Part shown: positions 33,043 to 42,188 of the stretch, piece by piece
How positions within the stretch are numbered: the stretch's first letter is position 1
Layout: every line of letters starts with the position of its first letter
Source of the DNA: Nocardia exalbida NBRC 100660
Lineage (GTDB): Bacteria > Actinomycetota > Actinomycetes > Mycobacteriales > Mycobacteriaceae
Direction: 5' to 3'
Length of the DNA: 64,000 bases
Assembly (NCBI RefSeq): GCF_000308575.1
Contig: NZ_BAFZ01000083.1
Coordinates: 1-64,000, forward strand
Made by a program: the position numbers and the translations under genes
The notes under the pieces: model-generated
Seen by the model: the letters and a program-made list of their open reading frames with translations, nothing else
What the model was told of the DNA's origin: nothing
Database searches by the model: none

Positions 33043-36000
33043 CCGGCGGACGACTCCCGGACCGCCAGTTCGATGAGCAGGTCACCGCCTTCGACCTGTT
33101 GCACGGCGCCGATGGCGACGCGGCCGACGGTGCCCGCGCGGGGCGCGGTGATCGCGGCTTCCATCTTCATGGCCTCGATGGTGCCGATGGTGTCACCCGC
33201 CGCCACCGAATCGCCTTCGGACACCGCGAGAGTGACGACACCGGCGAACGGCGCCGCGACATGGCCGGGATTGGTCTTGTCGGCCTTCTCCGCCGCAGGG
33301 ATCTCGCTGGCGATCGACCGGTCGCGCACCGAGATGGGCCGCAACTGCCCGTTGAGGATGCACATCACCGTGCGCATGCCGCGCTCGTCGGGTTCGGAGA
33401 TGGCTTCCAGGCCGATGAGCAGGGTGACGCCCTTCTCCAGCTGCACCCGGTGTTCCTCGCCGCGACGCAGGCCGTAGAAGAACTGGTTGGCCGACAACCC
33501 GGAGGTGTCGCCGTACTTCTCGCGGTGGGCGAGGAATTCGGCGGTGGGGCCGGGGAACAGCAGCCGGTTCAACGTCGCCCGGCGCTCCTCGGAGCTACCG
33601 GCCAGGGCCTTCTCCTCCGCGGGCGTCAACGGTGTCTCGGGTTTGGCCGCGCCCCGCCCGGCGAGTGCCTTGCTGCGGAACGGTTCGGGCCAGCCACCGG
33701 CGGGGGTGCCCAGTTCGCCGCGCAGGAACCCGATCACCGAGTCCGGGATGTCGTAGCGGCCGGGGTCGGCGGCGAAGTCCTCGACCTCCACGCCGGTGCC
33801 GACCAGCGCCAGCGCCAGGTCACCGACGACCTTCGAGGACGGGGTGACCTTCACCAGACGCCCGAGCAGCCGGTCGGCGGCGGCGTATTTCGCCTCGACC
33901 TCCTCGAACCGGTCACCCAACCCGAGCGCGATGGCCTGCTGACGCAGGTTCGACAACTGCCCGCCGGGGATCTCGTGGGTGTAGACGCGACCCGTCGGCG
34001 CGGGCAGCCCGGACTCGAACGGCGCGTACACCTTCCGCAGCGCCTCCCAGTACGGTTCCATGTCGCAGACGTTTTGCAGGTTCAACCCGGTGTCGTACTC
34101 GCTGTGCGCCGCCGCGGCGACGATCGCCGAGAGCGCGGGCTGGCTCGTAGTGCCTGCCATCGCGGCACTCGCACCGTCGACGGCGTCGGCGCCGGCCTGC
34201 CAGGCGGCCAGGTAGGTGGCCAACTGCCCGCCGGGGGTGTCGTGGGTGTGCACGTGCACCGGCAGATCGAAATTGCTGCGCAACGCGGTGACCAGCTTGG
34301 TCGCGGCCGGAGCGCGCAACAGTCCGGCCATGTCCTTGATCGCGAGCACGTGCGCGCCCGCATCCACGATCTGCTCGGCCAGCTTCAGGTAGTAGTCCAG
34401 GGTGTAGAGCGTCTCGTCCGGATTCGCCAGATCGCCGGTGTAGCTGATCGCGACTTCGGCGACCGCGGTGCCGGTCTCGCGGACCGCGTCGATGGCCGGG
34501 CGCATCTGGTCGACGTTGTTGAGGGCGTCGAAGATACGGAAGATGTCGATGCCGGTGGCGGTCGCCTCGGAGACGAACGCGCGGGTCACCGCTTCCGGAT
34601 ACGGGGTGTAGCCGACGGTGTTGCGGCCACGCAGCAGCATCTGCAAGCAGATATTCGGGATCGCTTCCCGCAATGCCGCCAGCCGCTCCCACGGATCCTC
34701 GTACAGGAATCGCAGTCCCACGTCGTAGGTCGCGCCACCCCAGCACTCCACCGACAGCAGCTCCGGCGTCAACCGCGCCACATGCCCCGCCACTCCCAGC
34801 AGGCCGTTGGTGCGCACGCGGGTGGCCAGCAGCGACTGGTGCGCGTCGCGGAAGGTGGTGTCGGTGACGCCGACCGCCTTCTGCGCACGCAGCGCCTGCG
34901 CGAAGCCCTCCGGCCCCAGCCGCAGCAGCCGCTGGCGCGAGCCGTCCGGCGGTGGCACGCTCAGATCGATCGCGGGCAGCTTGTCGTGCGGGTACACCGT
35001 GGTCGGCCGCTCGCCGTGCGGCTTGTTCACCGTGACGTCGGCCAGGTAGTCGAGGATCTTGGTGCCCCGGTCGGCGGATTGACGCAGGGTCAGCAGCTGC
35101 GGACGCTCCTCGATGAACGAGGTGGTGACCCGGCCCGCCTGGAAGTCGGGATCGTCCAGCACCGCGAGCAGGAACGGGATGTTGGTGGCCACACCGCGGA
35201 TGCGGAATTCCGCCAGCGCCCGGCTCGCCCGCGCCACCGCCGCGCCGAAGTCGCGACCGCGGCAGGTGAGCTTGACCAGCATCGAGTCGAAGTAGGCGCC
35301 GATCTCGGCGCCCAGGTTCGCACCGCCGTCCAGGCGGATGCCCGCGCCGCCGGGGGTGCGGTAGGCGGTGATGCGGCCGGTGTCGGGACGGAACCCGTTG
35401 GCCGGGTCCTCGGTGGTGATCCGGCACTGCAAGGCCGCGCCCCTGATCGTCACCGCGTCCTGGCTCAAGCCCAACTGCTCGAGCGTCTCCCCGCCCGCGA
35501 TGCGCAGCTGCGACTGCACCAGGTCCACGTCGGTGATCTCCTCGGTCACCGTGTGCTCCACCTGGATGCGCGGGTTCATCTCGATGAAGACGTGGTTGCC
35601 GCGCTCGTCCAGCAGGAACTCCACGGTGCCCGCACACGAGTAACCGATCTGCCTGGCGAAGGCGACCGCGTCGGCGCAGATCCGTTCACGCAGCGCGGGG
35701 TCCAGATTCGGCGCGGGCGCCAGCTCGATCACCTTCTGATGCCTGCGCTGCACCGAGCAGTCCCGCTCGAACAGGTGCATCACATTGCCGTGCTGATCGG
35801 CCAGGATCTGCACCTCGATATGGCGAGGGTTCACCACCGCCTGCTCGAGGAACACCGTCGGGTCACCGAACGCCGACTCCGCCTCCCTGGAGGCCGCCTC
35901 GATCGACTCGCGCAACTGCTCCGGCGCGGCGACCCGGCGCATCCCGCGACCGCCACCACCGGCGACCGCCTTGACGAAGATCGGGTACTCCAGCTCGCGC

Positions 36001-36443
36001 GACGCGGCCAGCAACTCGTCCACGTCCGACGACGGTGCGCTCGAACGCAGCACCGGCAGACCGGCCGCCTTGGCCGCCTCGATGGCGCGCGCCTTGTTAC
36101 CAGCGAGTTCGAGCACTTCGGCCGACGGGCCGATGAACGTGATGCCCTCGCGGGCGCACGCCGCCGCCAGATCGGGGTTCTCCGACAAGAACCCGTATCC
36201 CGGGTAGATCGCGTCCGCGCCCGCCGACTTGGCCGCCTCGATGATCGCCTCGATCGACAGGTAGGCCCGCACCGGATGACCGGGCTCGCCGATCTGGTAC
36301 GACTCCGCCGCCTTCAACCGATGGACCGAATTGCGGTCCTCGTGGGGAAACACGGCGACCGTCCCGATGCCGAGTTCGTAAGCCGCGCGGAAGGCTCGGA
36401 TGGCGATCTCGCCACGGTTGGCAACCAAGACTTTCGAGAACAT
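33039..36443 (-). CDS. pyc: Pyruvate carboxylase
   Basis: 1134-residue anaplerotic enzyme making oxaloacetate from pyruvate, bicarbonate and ATP. Domains in order: biotin carboxylase (about 1-455; MFSKVLVANRGEIAIRAFRAA, AGGGGRGMRRV, EMNPRIQVEHTVTEE), carboxyltransferase of the pyruvate type (about 530-800; TFRDAHQSLLATRVRT, HTHDTPGGQLATYL), a connecting domain, and a biotinyl domain with IEAMKMEA, where biotin would attach at Lys1093. Length and order are normal. First gene of a pyc-rsmD-coaD run. GTTTGCGAAG about 50 bases upstream resembles RamB-type boxes. Confidence 0.98.
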   Translation of the reverse strand: MFSKVLVANRGEIAIRAFRAAYELGIGTVAVFPHEDRNSVHRLKAAESYQIGEPGHPVRAYLSIEAIIEAAKSAGADAIYPGYGFLSENPDLAAACAREGITFIGPSAEVLELAGNKARAIEAAKAAGLPVLRSSAPSSDVDELLAASRELEYPIFVKAVAGGGGRGMRRVAAPEQLRESIEAASREAESAFGDPTVFLEQAVVNPRHIEVQILADQHGNVMHLFERDCSVQRRHQKVIELAPAPNLDPALRERICADAVAFARQIGYSCAGTVEFLLDERGNHVFIEMNPRIQVEHTVTEEITDVDLVQSQLRIAGGETLEQLGLSQDAVTIRGAALQCRITTEDPANGFRPDTGRITAYRTPGGAGIRLDGGANLGAEIGAYFDSMLVKLTCRGRDFGAAVARASRALAEFRIRGVATNIPFLLAVLDDPDFQAGRVTTSFIEERPQLLTLRQSADRGTKILDYLADVTVNKPHGERPTTVYPHDKLPAIDLSVPPPDGSRQRLLRLGPEGFAQALRAQKAVGVTDTTFRDAHQSLLATRVRTNGLLGVAGHVARLTPELLSVECWGGATYDVGLRFLYEDPWERLAALREAIPNICLQMLLRGRNTVGYTPYPEAVTRAFVSEATATGIDIFRIFDALNNVDQMRPAIDAVRETGTAVAEVAISYTGDLANPDETLYTLDYYLKLAEQIVDAGAHVLAIKDMAGLLRAPAATKLVTALRSNFDLPVHVHTHDTPGGQLATYLAAWQAGADAVDGASAAMAGTTSQPALSAIVAAAAHSEYDTGLNLQNVCDMEPYWEALRKVYAPFESGLPAPTGRVYTHEIPGGQLSNLRQQAIALGLGDRFEEVEAKYAAADRLLGRLVKVTPSSKVVGDLALALVGTGVEVEDFAADPGRYDIPDSVIGFLRGELGTPAGGWPEPFRSKALAGRGAAKPETPLTPAEEKALAGSSEERRATLNRLLFPGPTAEFLAHREKYGDTSGLSANQFFYGLRRGEEHRVQLEKGVTLLIGLEAISEPDERGMRTVMCILNGQLRPISVRDRSIASEIPAAEKADKTNPGHVAAPFAGVVTLAVSEGDSVAAGDTIGTIEAMKMEAAITAPRAGTVGRVAIGAVQQVEGGDLLIELAVRESSAG

Positions 36444-37099
36444 TGACCTAAGGTACCCGGCCGCGTGAACCGCACCGACATGGAATCCCCCTTCGCAAAC
36501 CTCTTCACAAGACCGCCTAGCACCGTTGCGAAGTTGCGTTCACAGCGCCGACACATGGGCGGCGCCGCAGCAACCGGTGTGCTGCCCGGCGGCCGGGGCC
36601 GGTCCGAGGTGGGATGCCGGTGGCCGTCGCGCGGTCGACCGGCGGCCGGGCTCGGCCTCGATACCTCGACACGCGGCCGCGGCCGCACACGAGGCGAACC
36701 ACGCGCACGAGGAGTTCGGGGGTGCGGATCTCCGGTAGCCGCCGCCGGGTATGGGCGAAAAGCCGATCCGATTCCGCGCACGACACGGGGAATTCCGGGA
36801 AAGTCGATACGATCGGCGTTCGCGGTCCTGCCGATAGCCGGAACGCAAGCCGGCACCGAATCGGTACGCGGCGATCGGCTCGGGCAAATATTCGATGTGA
36901 TGTCGCTCGCGGCAACTTTCGCGTCCGCGGCCGACCAGTGCGGCCATGCCGTGCGGCTCCCAGCCGATCGCAGGTGGCCGCGGCAGCAGCTTTCGATCTC
37001 GGGTCGGTCGTTCCTGGCGGCCGCGCCGCGTCCTATGCTGAGAGTGCAGCTGGTTCACCGCAGCACGACGAGATGGAGCCCCGACGTCGCGCGACGGAG
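36444..37099. other. Intergenic region between pyc and the metE riboswitch
   Basis: About 650 bases without a gene that I can support; open frames on both strands look like GC artefacts. On the left it holds the pyc promoter area with an inverted pair CTTCGCAAAC (36491-36500) and GTTGCGAAG (36525-36533). On the right TATGCT at 37034-37039 is a fair -10 for the metE leader. The central part shows nothing recognisable. Confidence 0.45.
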
Positions 37100-37320
37100 T
37101 CGAGCCCGCCCGTGCGGCGACGTTACGGCGGGCGAGAGGGAACCCGGTGGGAATCCGGGACTGTCCCGCAGCGGTATGCAGGAACGACCGCCGTCACCAG
37201 GCACTGGGTTCACCGAGCCGTAAGGCTCCGCGACCCGGGAAGCGACGGCCAGTAGGTCGGCCATCGGGAGCACTCCGCCCGCACGGCCGGTGCCCGCGAG
37301 TCCGAAGACCTGCCAGTCGT
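37100..37320 (+). promoter_or_regulatory. Cobalamin (adenosylcobalamin-type) riboswitch
   Basis: The core conserved elements occur in order: GAGAGGGAACCCGGTGGGAA near 37134, CCGGGACTGTCCCGCAGCGG, CACCAGGCACTGGG, CCCGGGAAGCGACGGCCAG, and the B12 box AGTCCGAAGACCTGCCAG at about 37299-37316. This matches the consensus of cobalamin riboswitches. Lying upstream of metE, it is expected to shut off the B12-independent methionine synthase when B12 is plentiful, so that MetH is used. Exact ends are approximate. Confidence 0.9.
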
Positions 37321-37341
37321 GCCGGGTACGCCGTACCCGGC
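37321..37341 (+). promoter_or_regulatory. Hairpin directly after the riboswitch (possible expression platform)
   Basis: GCCGGGTAC (37321-37329) and GTACCCGGC (37333-37341) form a perfect 9-bp stem with a 3-base loop, starting at the base after the riboswitch core. It could be a terminator-like or alternative-pairing platform. There is no U tract, so simple intrinsic termination is uncertain. Confidence 0.5.
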
Positions 37342-37480
37342 GGCCACCGCCTCGTGGATTGGGCGCGCGGATCACCAGCTGACGTGCCGGGCTCCTCGGC
37401 CGGGATTTCACCGGCATGTCACAAGGTTCTCCGCCTGCCCGTACGGCGATGGCTTTCGTCCACAGCAATGGAGAAACATC

Positions 37481-39748
37481 GTGACTGTTGCACAGCAGAA
37501 CCCGTTCACCGCGACGGTTCTCGGGCTTCCGCGAGTGGGGCCCCGGCGGGAACTGAAGCGGGCCACCGAAGCCTATTGGGCAGGCGAGATCGACGCAGGC
37601 CGGTTGCACGCCGTGGCGCGCGACCTGCGGCGGGCCCAGCTCACCGATTTGCGAGCCGCGGGCCTCGACTCGATTCCGGTCGGCACCTTTTCCTACTACG
37701 ACCAGATGCTCGACACCGCCGAACTGCTGGGCGCGCTGCCGCCCCGGGTCGCCGGGATCGCCGACCCGCTGGATCGGTATTTCGCCGCCGCGCGCGGCAC
37801 CGAAACGGTGGAGCCCTTGGAGATGACCAAGTGGTTCGACACGAACTACCACTACCTGGTGCCGGAAATCGGCCCCGAGACCGCGTTCTCGCTGCACCCG
37901 GAGAAGCTGCTGGCGCAACTGCGGGAGGCGCTCGAGCTGGGCGTGCCTGCGCGACCGGTGGTGATCGGCCCGATCACCTTCCTGAAGCTGGCCAAGGCGA
38001 GCGGCGGCCCGGCCCTGTCCCGGCTGATCGAACTGCTGCCGCTGTATCGGGAACTGCTGCGCAGGCTCGCCGTCGCCGGTGCCCAGTGGGTGCAGATCGA
38101 CGAGCCGGTGCTGGTCACCGACCTCACGGCGGAGGAGATCGGCCTGGTGCGGGTCACCTACGCCGAACTCGCCGACGCCGCCGAGCGTCCGGCGATCCTC
38201 GTCGCGACCTATTTCGGGCAGCCGGACGCCTCGCTGCCAGCGCTGGCGAGCACCGGCATAGAAGGAGTGGCCCTCGACTTCACCTCCGGCGCCGATGTCG
38301 CCGCGGTGGCCGACGTGCCCGCGCTGACCGGGAAGCTGATCGTCGCGGGGGTCGTGGACGGGCGCAACGTCTGGCGCACCGATCTCGACCGCGCTGTGGC
38401 CACCCTGGGTACGTTGCGGGGATCCGCTGCGCAGGTGGCGGTTTCGAGTTCGTGCTCGCTGCTGCACGTGCCCTACACGCTGGCCGCGGAGACGGGGTTG
38501 GACGAGCGGCTGCGCTCCTGGCTGGCGTTCGGCGCGGAGAAGGTGACCGAGGTCCGCCTGCTCGCGACCGCGCTGAGTGACGGTGCGCAAGCGATCGAGG
38601 CCGAGTTGGCCGAGGTGCGTGCGGCGCTGGCGTCGCGGAGGTCTGATCCGCGGCTGAACGATCCGCGGGTGCGGGCCCGGCTGGCCGCGCTCGGGCCCGA
38701 CGCCGTCCGCCGCGCACCCGCCGAACAACGCCGGGACCTGCAACGGGACCGTTTGCGGCTGCCCGAACTGCCGACCACGACGATCGGTTCCTACCCGCAG
38801 ACCTCGGCCATCCGGCTTGCGCGCGCCGCGCTGCGCAAGGGCGAGATCGACCGGGCGGAGTACGTCCGCCGGATGCGCGACGAGATCGCGGAGGTCATCG
38901 CGCTACAGGAGCGATTGGGGCTGGACGTGCTGGTGCACGGCGAGCCGGAGCGCAACGACATGGTGCAGTACTTCGCCGAGCAACTCGACGGGTTCGCGGC
39001 GACCGAGCAGGGATGGGTGCAGTCCTACGGGACCCGCTGCGTGCGGCCGCCGATCCTGTTCGGTGACGTCGCGCGGCGGGAGCCGATGACCGTCGAGTGG
39101 ATCGCGTACGCGCAGTCGCTCACCGACAAGCCCGTGAAAGGCATGCTGACCGGACCGGTCACCATTCTGGCGTGGTCGTTCGTGCGCGACGACCAGCCGT
39201 TGGGCGACTCCGCCCGCCAGGTGGCGCTGGCGATCCGCGACGAGACCGTCGACCTCGAGTCGGCGGGCATCCGGATCATCCAGGTCGACGAGCCCGCCCT
39301 GCGTGAACTGCTTCCGCTGCGCGCGGCCGACCAGCCCGGGTACCTGGAGTGGTCGGTGCGATCGTTCCGGATCGCGACCTCAGGAGTGTCCGATGCGACA
39401 CAGATCCACACGCACCTGTGCTACTCGGAATTCGGTGAGGTGATCGATGCGATCGCCGGGCTGGACGCCGACGTCACGTCGATCGAGGCGGCGCGCTCCC
39501 GCATGGAGGTGCTCGACGATTTGAACGCGGCGGGATTCGACCTCGGCGTCGGCCCCGGCGTGTACGACATCCACTCTCCGCGGGTGCCCAGCGTGGACGA
39601 GATCACCACCTCGCTGCGCGCGGCGCTGAAAGCTGTTCCGGCCGAGAGACTCTGGGTTAATCCGGACTGCGGGCTGAAGACCAGGGGGCGCGCCGAGGTG
39701 GAAGCCTCACTGCGCAACATGGTCGCCGCGGCGGCCGCCGTCCGGTAA
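37481..39748 (+). CDS. metE: 5-methyltetrahydropteroyltriglutamate-homocysteine S-methyltransferase (B12-independent methionine synthase)
   Basis: 755 residues, two homologous barrels. Catalyses the last step of methionine synthesis without cobalamin. Zinc ligands are visible: His645 and Cys647 in IHTHLCYSEFG and Cys730 in NPDCGLKTR; the glutamate lies in between (SIEAARSRME). N-terminal LGLPRVGPRRELKRATEAYW and TTIGSYPQT are typical. GTG 37481 was chosen as start over upstream in-frame codons because GGAGAA precedes it and the riboswitch leader occupies the upstream bases. A strong hairpin follows the stop. Confidence 0.97.
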   Translation: MTVAQQNPFTATVLGLPRVGPRRELKRATEAYWAGEIDAGRLHAVARDLRRAQLTDLRAAGLDSIPVGTFSYYDQMLDTAELLGALPPRVAGIADPLDRYFAAARGTETVEPLEMTKWFDTNYHYLVPEIGPETAFSLHPEKLLAQLREALELGVPARPVVIGPITFLKLAKASGGPALSRLIELLPLYRELLRRLAVAGAQWVQIDEPVLVTDLTAEEIGLVRVTYAELADAAERPAILVATYFGQPDASLPALASTGIEGVALDFTSGADVAAVADVPALTGKLIVAGVVDGRNVWRTDLDRAVATLGTLRGSAAQVAVSSSCSLLHVPYTLAAETGLDERLRSWLAFGAEKVTEVRLLATALSDGAQAIEAELAEVRAALASRRSDPRLNDPRVRARLAALGPDAVRRAPAEQRRDLQRDRLRLPELPTTTIGSYPQTSAIRLARAALRKGEIDRAEYVRRMRDEIAEVIALQERLGLDVLVHGEPERNDMVQYFAEQLDGFAATEQGWVQSYGTRCVRPPILFGDVARREPMTVEWIAYAQSLTDKPVKGMLTGPVTILAWSFVRDDQPLGDSARQVALAIRDETVDLESAGIRIIQVDEPALRELLPLRAADQPGYLEWSVRSFRIATSGVSDATQIHTHLCYSEFGEVIDAIAGLDADVTSIEAARSRMEVLDDLNAAGFDLGVGPGVYDIHSPRVPSVDEITTSLRAALKAVPAERLWVNPDCGLKTRGRAEVEASLRNMVAAAAAVR

Positions 39749-39766
39749 CCCTTCCCGCCCATCGGC

Positions 39767-39804
39767 GTTCGGTGCCCCCTTCCCGCTTGAAGGGGGCACC
39801 GAAC
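39767..39804 (+). terminator. Terminator hairpin after metE
   Basis: Perfect 16-bp stem, GTTCGGTGCCCCCTTC at 39767-39782 and its complement at 39789-39804, with a 6-base loop, 18 bases after the metE stop. Strong GC stem without a U tract. Confidence 0.8.
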
Positions 39805-40129
39805 CGTCAAGAGCCGCAGTCCGTTTCCGGCTCCGGCCGCGGTGGTTGCCTGCGGCGCAGCGTGTACCGATCGCACGGTTCCTCCCGCCGCGTCACCGGC
39901 AACTCCCGCGCCCGCGCCCGCATCCCCCGCCGCCACGCCGTATGACACCCGGAACAACGCTCCATCGGCTACCCCTCCTCGCATGTCGACCACCGGACAA
40001 TCGTTCCCCTCTTACCTACTTCGACGTGCCCACCCCCCGATTCGGTTCCATCCGATCCGGAAGTCATCGCCACCACCGAGGCCGGTCGAACAGCGGAATC
40101 GAGGACGACCTGTTCGACCTGGTCCCGCT
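39805..40129. other. Intergenic region after metE
   Basis: About 325 bases between the metE terminator and the stop of the convergent SnoaL-like gene. Pro/Ala-rich open frames occur but none has a ribosome site or family resemblance. I see nothing identifiable. Confidence 0.4.
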
Positions 40130-40501
40130 CTACAGTCCGAAGGCCCGGTTGATGGCGGCCATGTCGAAGTAGTCTCGCCACGTGGTGATTTCGCCGTCGG
40201 CGACCTCGAAGAAGCCCATGACCGGCAGCGGGGTCTCGCGTCCAGCGGAGCGGAGGGTGTCGGTGCGCTCGTTCATCACCACGTTGCCGGAGGCGACCTG
40301 GTGATGGATGTCGAAATCGATGGCCTCGAAGGTGGTCAGGAAACCGGCGATGAAGTCGCGGATGGCGGTGCGGCCGACGATGGGTTCCATCGGGATGTTG
40401 TGGTAGACGGCGTCCTCGGCGAAATACGCGCTGATCCGATCCGGATCTGGGTCGGACCAGCTTCGGCACATCGCACGCACGAGTTCGTCGGGGTCGGGCA
40501 T
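40130..40501 (-). CDS. SnoaL-like / limonene-1,2-epoxide hydrolase family protein
   Basis: 123 residues of the NTF2-like fold. The sequence DPDRISAYFAEDAVYHNIPMEPIVGR split here as DRISAYFAEDAVYHNIPMEP, plus FLTTFEAIDFDIHHQVASG, MNERTDTL and WRDYFDM, is the limonene-epoxide-hydrolase pattern: the Asp in NERTD and the Arg/Asp in WRDYFD correspond to catalytic-type residues. Related mycobacterial EphG acts on epoxides of steroids or fatty acids. The substrate here is unknown. Start ATG 40501 follows GGAAAGTGAG. Divergent from the RamB-type regulator gene on the right. Confidence 0.86.
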   Translation of the reverse strand: MPDPDELVRAMCRSWSDPDPDRISAYFAEDAVYHNIPMEPIVGRTAIRDFIAGFLTTFEAIDFDIHHQVASGNVVMNERTDTLRSAGRETPLPVMGFFEVADGEITTWRDYFDMAAINRAFGL

Positions 40502-40694
40502 TGGTTCTGCTCACTTTCCTGCTGCCGGAAGGCGGGTGCCGGGCCTCTCGATTCAACCAAGCAATTGCTCGGTAGGGAAGGGGATCGATAAGCATTTTCA
40601 TGCCCGATCCTCAATGCGACGGCAAACCTCTCTTCGCACGCTACGCAGATCGAAGGCATTGCTGGATACCTCGCAAAAGCATATTCCTGCGGGT

Positions 40695-40731
40695 AAGAAC
40701 GCGCGTTCTTGCGATGATTGCGAATCATCGC
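40695..40731. promoter_or_regulatory. Two adjacent perfect palindromes upstream of the RamB-type regulator
   Basis: AAGAACGCGCGTTCTT (40695-40710) is a perfect 16-bp palindrome. Directly following it, GCGATGATT (40711-40719) and AATCATCGC (40723-40731) are perfect 9-bp arms around GCG. Both lie within 55 bases of the regulator start (40748) and in the space shared with the divergent SnoaL gene, so they are good candidates for autoregulator or partner operators. Confidence 0.6.
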
Positions 40732-40747
40732 AGCTACCATCGTGCAC

Positions 40748-42169
40748 GTGCGCAAGATGTATGCGGGCGCCCGGCTTCGGCGATTGCGCGAAGAGCGGAG
40801 GATGACTCAGGCGGCTCTGGCGAAATCGCTGGACCTGTCGCCGAGTTATCTCAATCAGCTCGAGCGCGACCAGCGCCCACTCACCATTCCCGTACTGCTG
40901 AAACTCAATTCCACCTTCGATCTCGACGTCCAGTTCTTCGCCGCCGATTCCGACGCGCGACTCGTGTCGGACCTGCACGAGGTGCTCATCGACGCCGCGG
41001 GCGGGCACACCGCGCCGCTGACCGAGGTGGAGGAACTGGCAACCCGCCAGCCGGAGGTCGCCAGGATCGTCGTCGCGATGCATCGCCGACTACGCGCCGC
41101 CACCGATCAGCTGGACCTGCTCTCCGCGCGGGTGTCCGCGCCCGCGGGCGCGCCGGGCGTGCCCATGCCCTACGAGGACGTGCGGGACTTCTTCTACGAC
41201 CATCACAACCACATCGCGCAGCTCGACATCGCCGCCGAGCAGCTGTTCGAGAACTCCGGGCTCACCATCGGCTCGCTCGATCGTCAGCTCGCCCGCATCG
41301 CCGAGGAACGCGCCGGAGTCACCGTTCTGGTACGCGGCGACGGCGCCGACCCCACCGTCCCCAAGCGCCACTACGACCCGGAGACCCGGACGCTAACGCT
41401 GGCTCGCCGGTTGCGGCCCGGCCAGCGCGCCTTCCAGATCGCCACCACGCTCGGCCTTCTGCTCTACGGAGCCGAGCTGGACGCCGTCTTGGCCGAGAGT
41501 CCGGCGCTCAACGGCGAATCCCGCACCCTGGCGCGGATCGGGCTGGCCAATTATTTCGCGGGCGCGCTGGTGCTCCCGTACGGCCGATTCCTGCGGTCGG
41601 CCGAGGAACTGCACTACGACATCGATCTGCTCGGTCTGCGGTTCGAGGTCGGCTTCGAGACCATCTGCCATCGGCTCAGCACCCTGCAACGGCAGGGCCA
41701 GCGTGGCGTCCCGTTCTTCTTCGTGCGCACCGACCGGGCGGGCAACATCTCCAAACGGCAGTCCGCCACCGCCTTCCATTTCTCCCGGGTGGGCGGCAGT
41801 TGCCCGCTGTGGGTGGTGCACGAGGCCTTCTCCAACCCCGGCCGCATCCTGACCCAGGTGGCCGAGATGCCCGACGGCCGCCGCTATCTTTGGGTCGCGC
41901 GCACCGCCGCGATCGCCCCGCACGGGTTCGGTACCGCGGCGAAGAATTTCGCGATCGGCCTCGGCTGCGATGTCGAATACGCCGACCGCCTGGTGTATTC
42001 GGCCGGGTTGCAGCTGGACGACCCGGCGGCATCGGTGCCGATCGGCGCGGGCTGCAAAGTGTGCGAGCGCCCCGCGTGCCCGCAGCGCGCCTTCCCGCAC
42101 ATCGGCAGTCCATTGGCGGTCGCCGAGCACACCAGCACCGACCTGCCCTATCCGCGGCTGGGGCGCTGA
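40748..42169 (+). CDS. RamB/ScfR-type short-chain-fatty-acyl responsive transcriptional regulator
   Basis: 473 residues. N-terminal HTH (RLRRLREERRMTQAALAKSL, SYLNQLERDQRPLT), a central IrrE-like domain (LANYFAGALVLPYGRFLRSA), and a C-terminal DUF2083 domain with FFFVRTDRAGNISKRQSAT, GGSCPLWVVHEAF and a conserved cysteine cluster ending GAGCKVCERPACPQRAF, probably metal-binding. This is the architecture of RamB and PrpR, which control glyoxylate and methylcitrate genes in response to acyl-CoA. No such target gene lies in the window. GTG 40748 was chosen since VRKMYAGARLRRLR aligns with the RamB N terminus; 40718 would run through the palindrome. Confidence 0.9.
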   Translation: MRKMYAGARLRRLREERRMTQAALAKSLDLSPSYLNQLERDQRPLTIPVLLKLNSTFDLDVQFFAADSDARLVSDLHEVLIDAAGGHTAPLTEVEELATRQPEVARIVVAMHRRLRAATDQLDLLSARVSAPAGAPGVPMPYEDVRDFFYDHHNHIAQLDIAAEQLFENSGLTIGSLDRQLARIAEERAGVTVLVRGDGADPTVPKRHYDPETRTLTLARRLRPGQRAFQIATTLGLLLYGAELDAVLAESPALNGESRTLARIGLANYFAGALVLPYGRFLRSAEELHYDIDLLGLRFEVGFETICHRLSTLQRQGQRGVPFFFVRTDRAGNISKRQSATAFHFSRVGGSCPLWVVHEAFSNPGRILTQVAEMPDGRRYLWVARTAAIAPHGFGTAAKNFAIGLGCDVEYADRLVYSAGLQLDDPAASVPIGAGCKVCERPACPQRAFPHIGSPLAVAEHTSTDLPYPRLGR

Positions 42170-42188
42170 CCTCGCCGGGGCCGGGGCA

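Noticed and set aside
33099..36446. 1115-codon open frame on the plus strand
   Set aside because: It is exactly antisense to pyruvate carboxylase, shows Arg/Gly/His-rich shadow composition and no known domain.
36465..37223. 252-codon frame in the pyc-metE gap
   Set aside because: No domain or ribosome site, and it would run into the cobalamin riboswitch.
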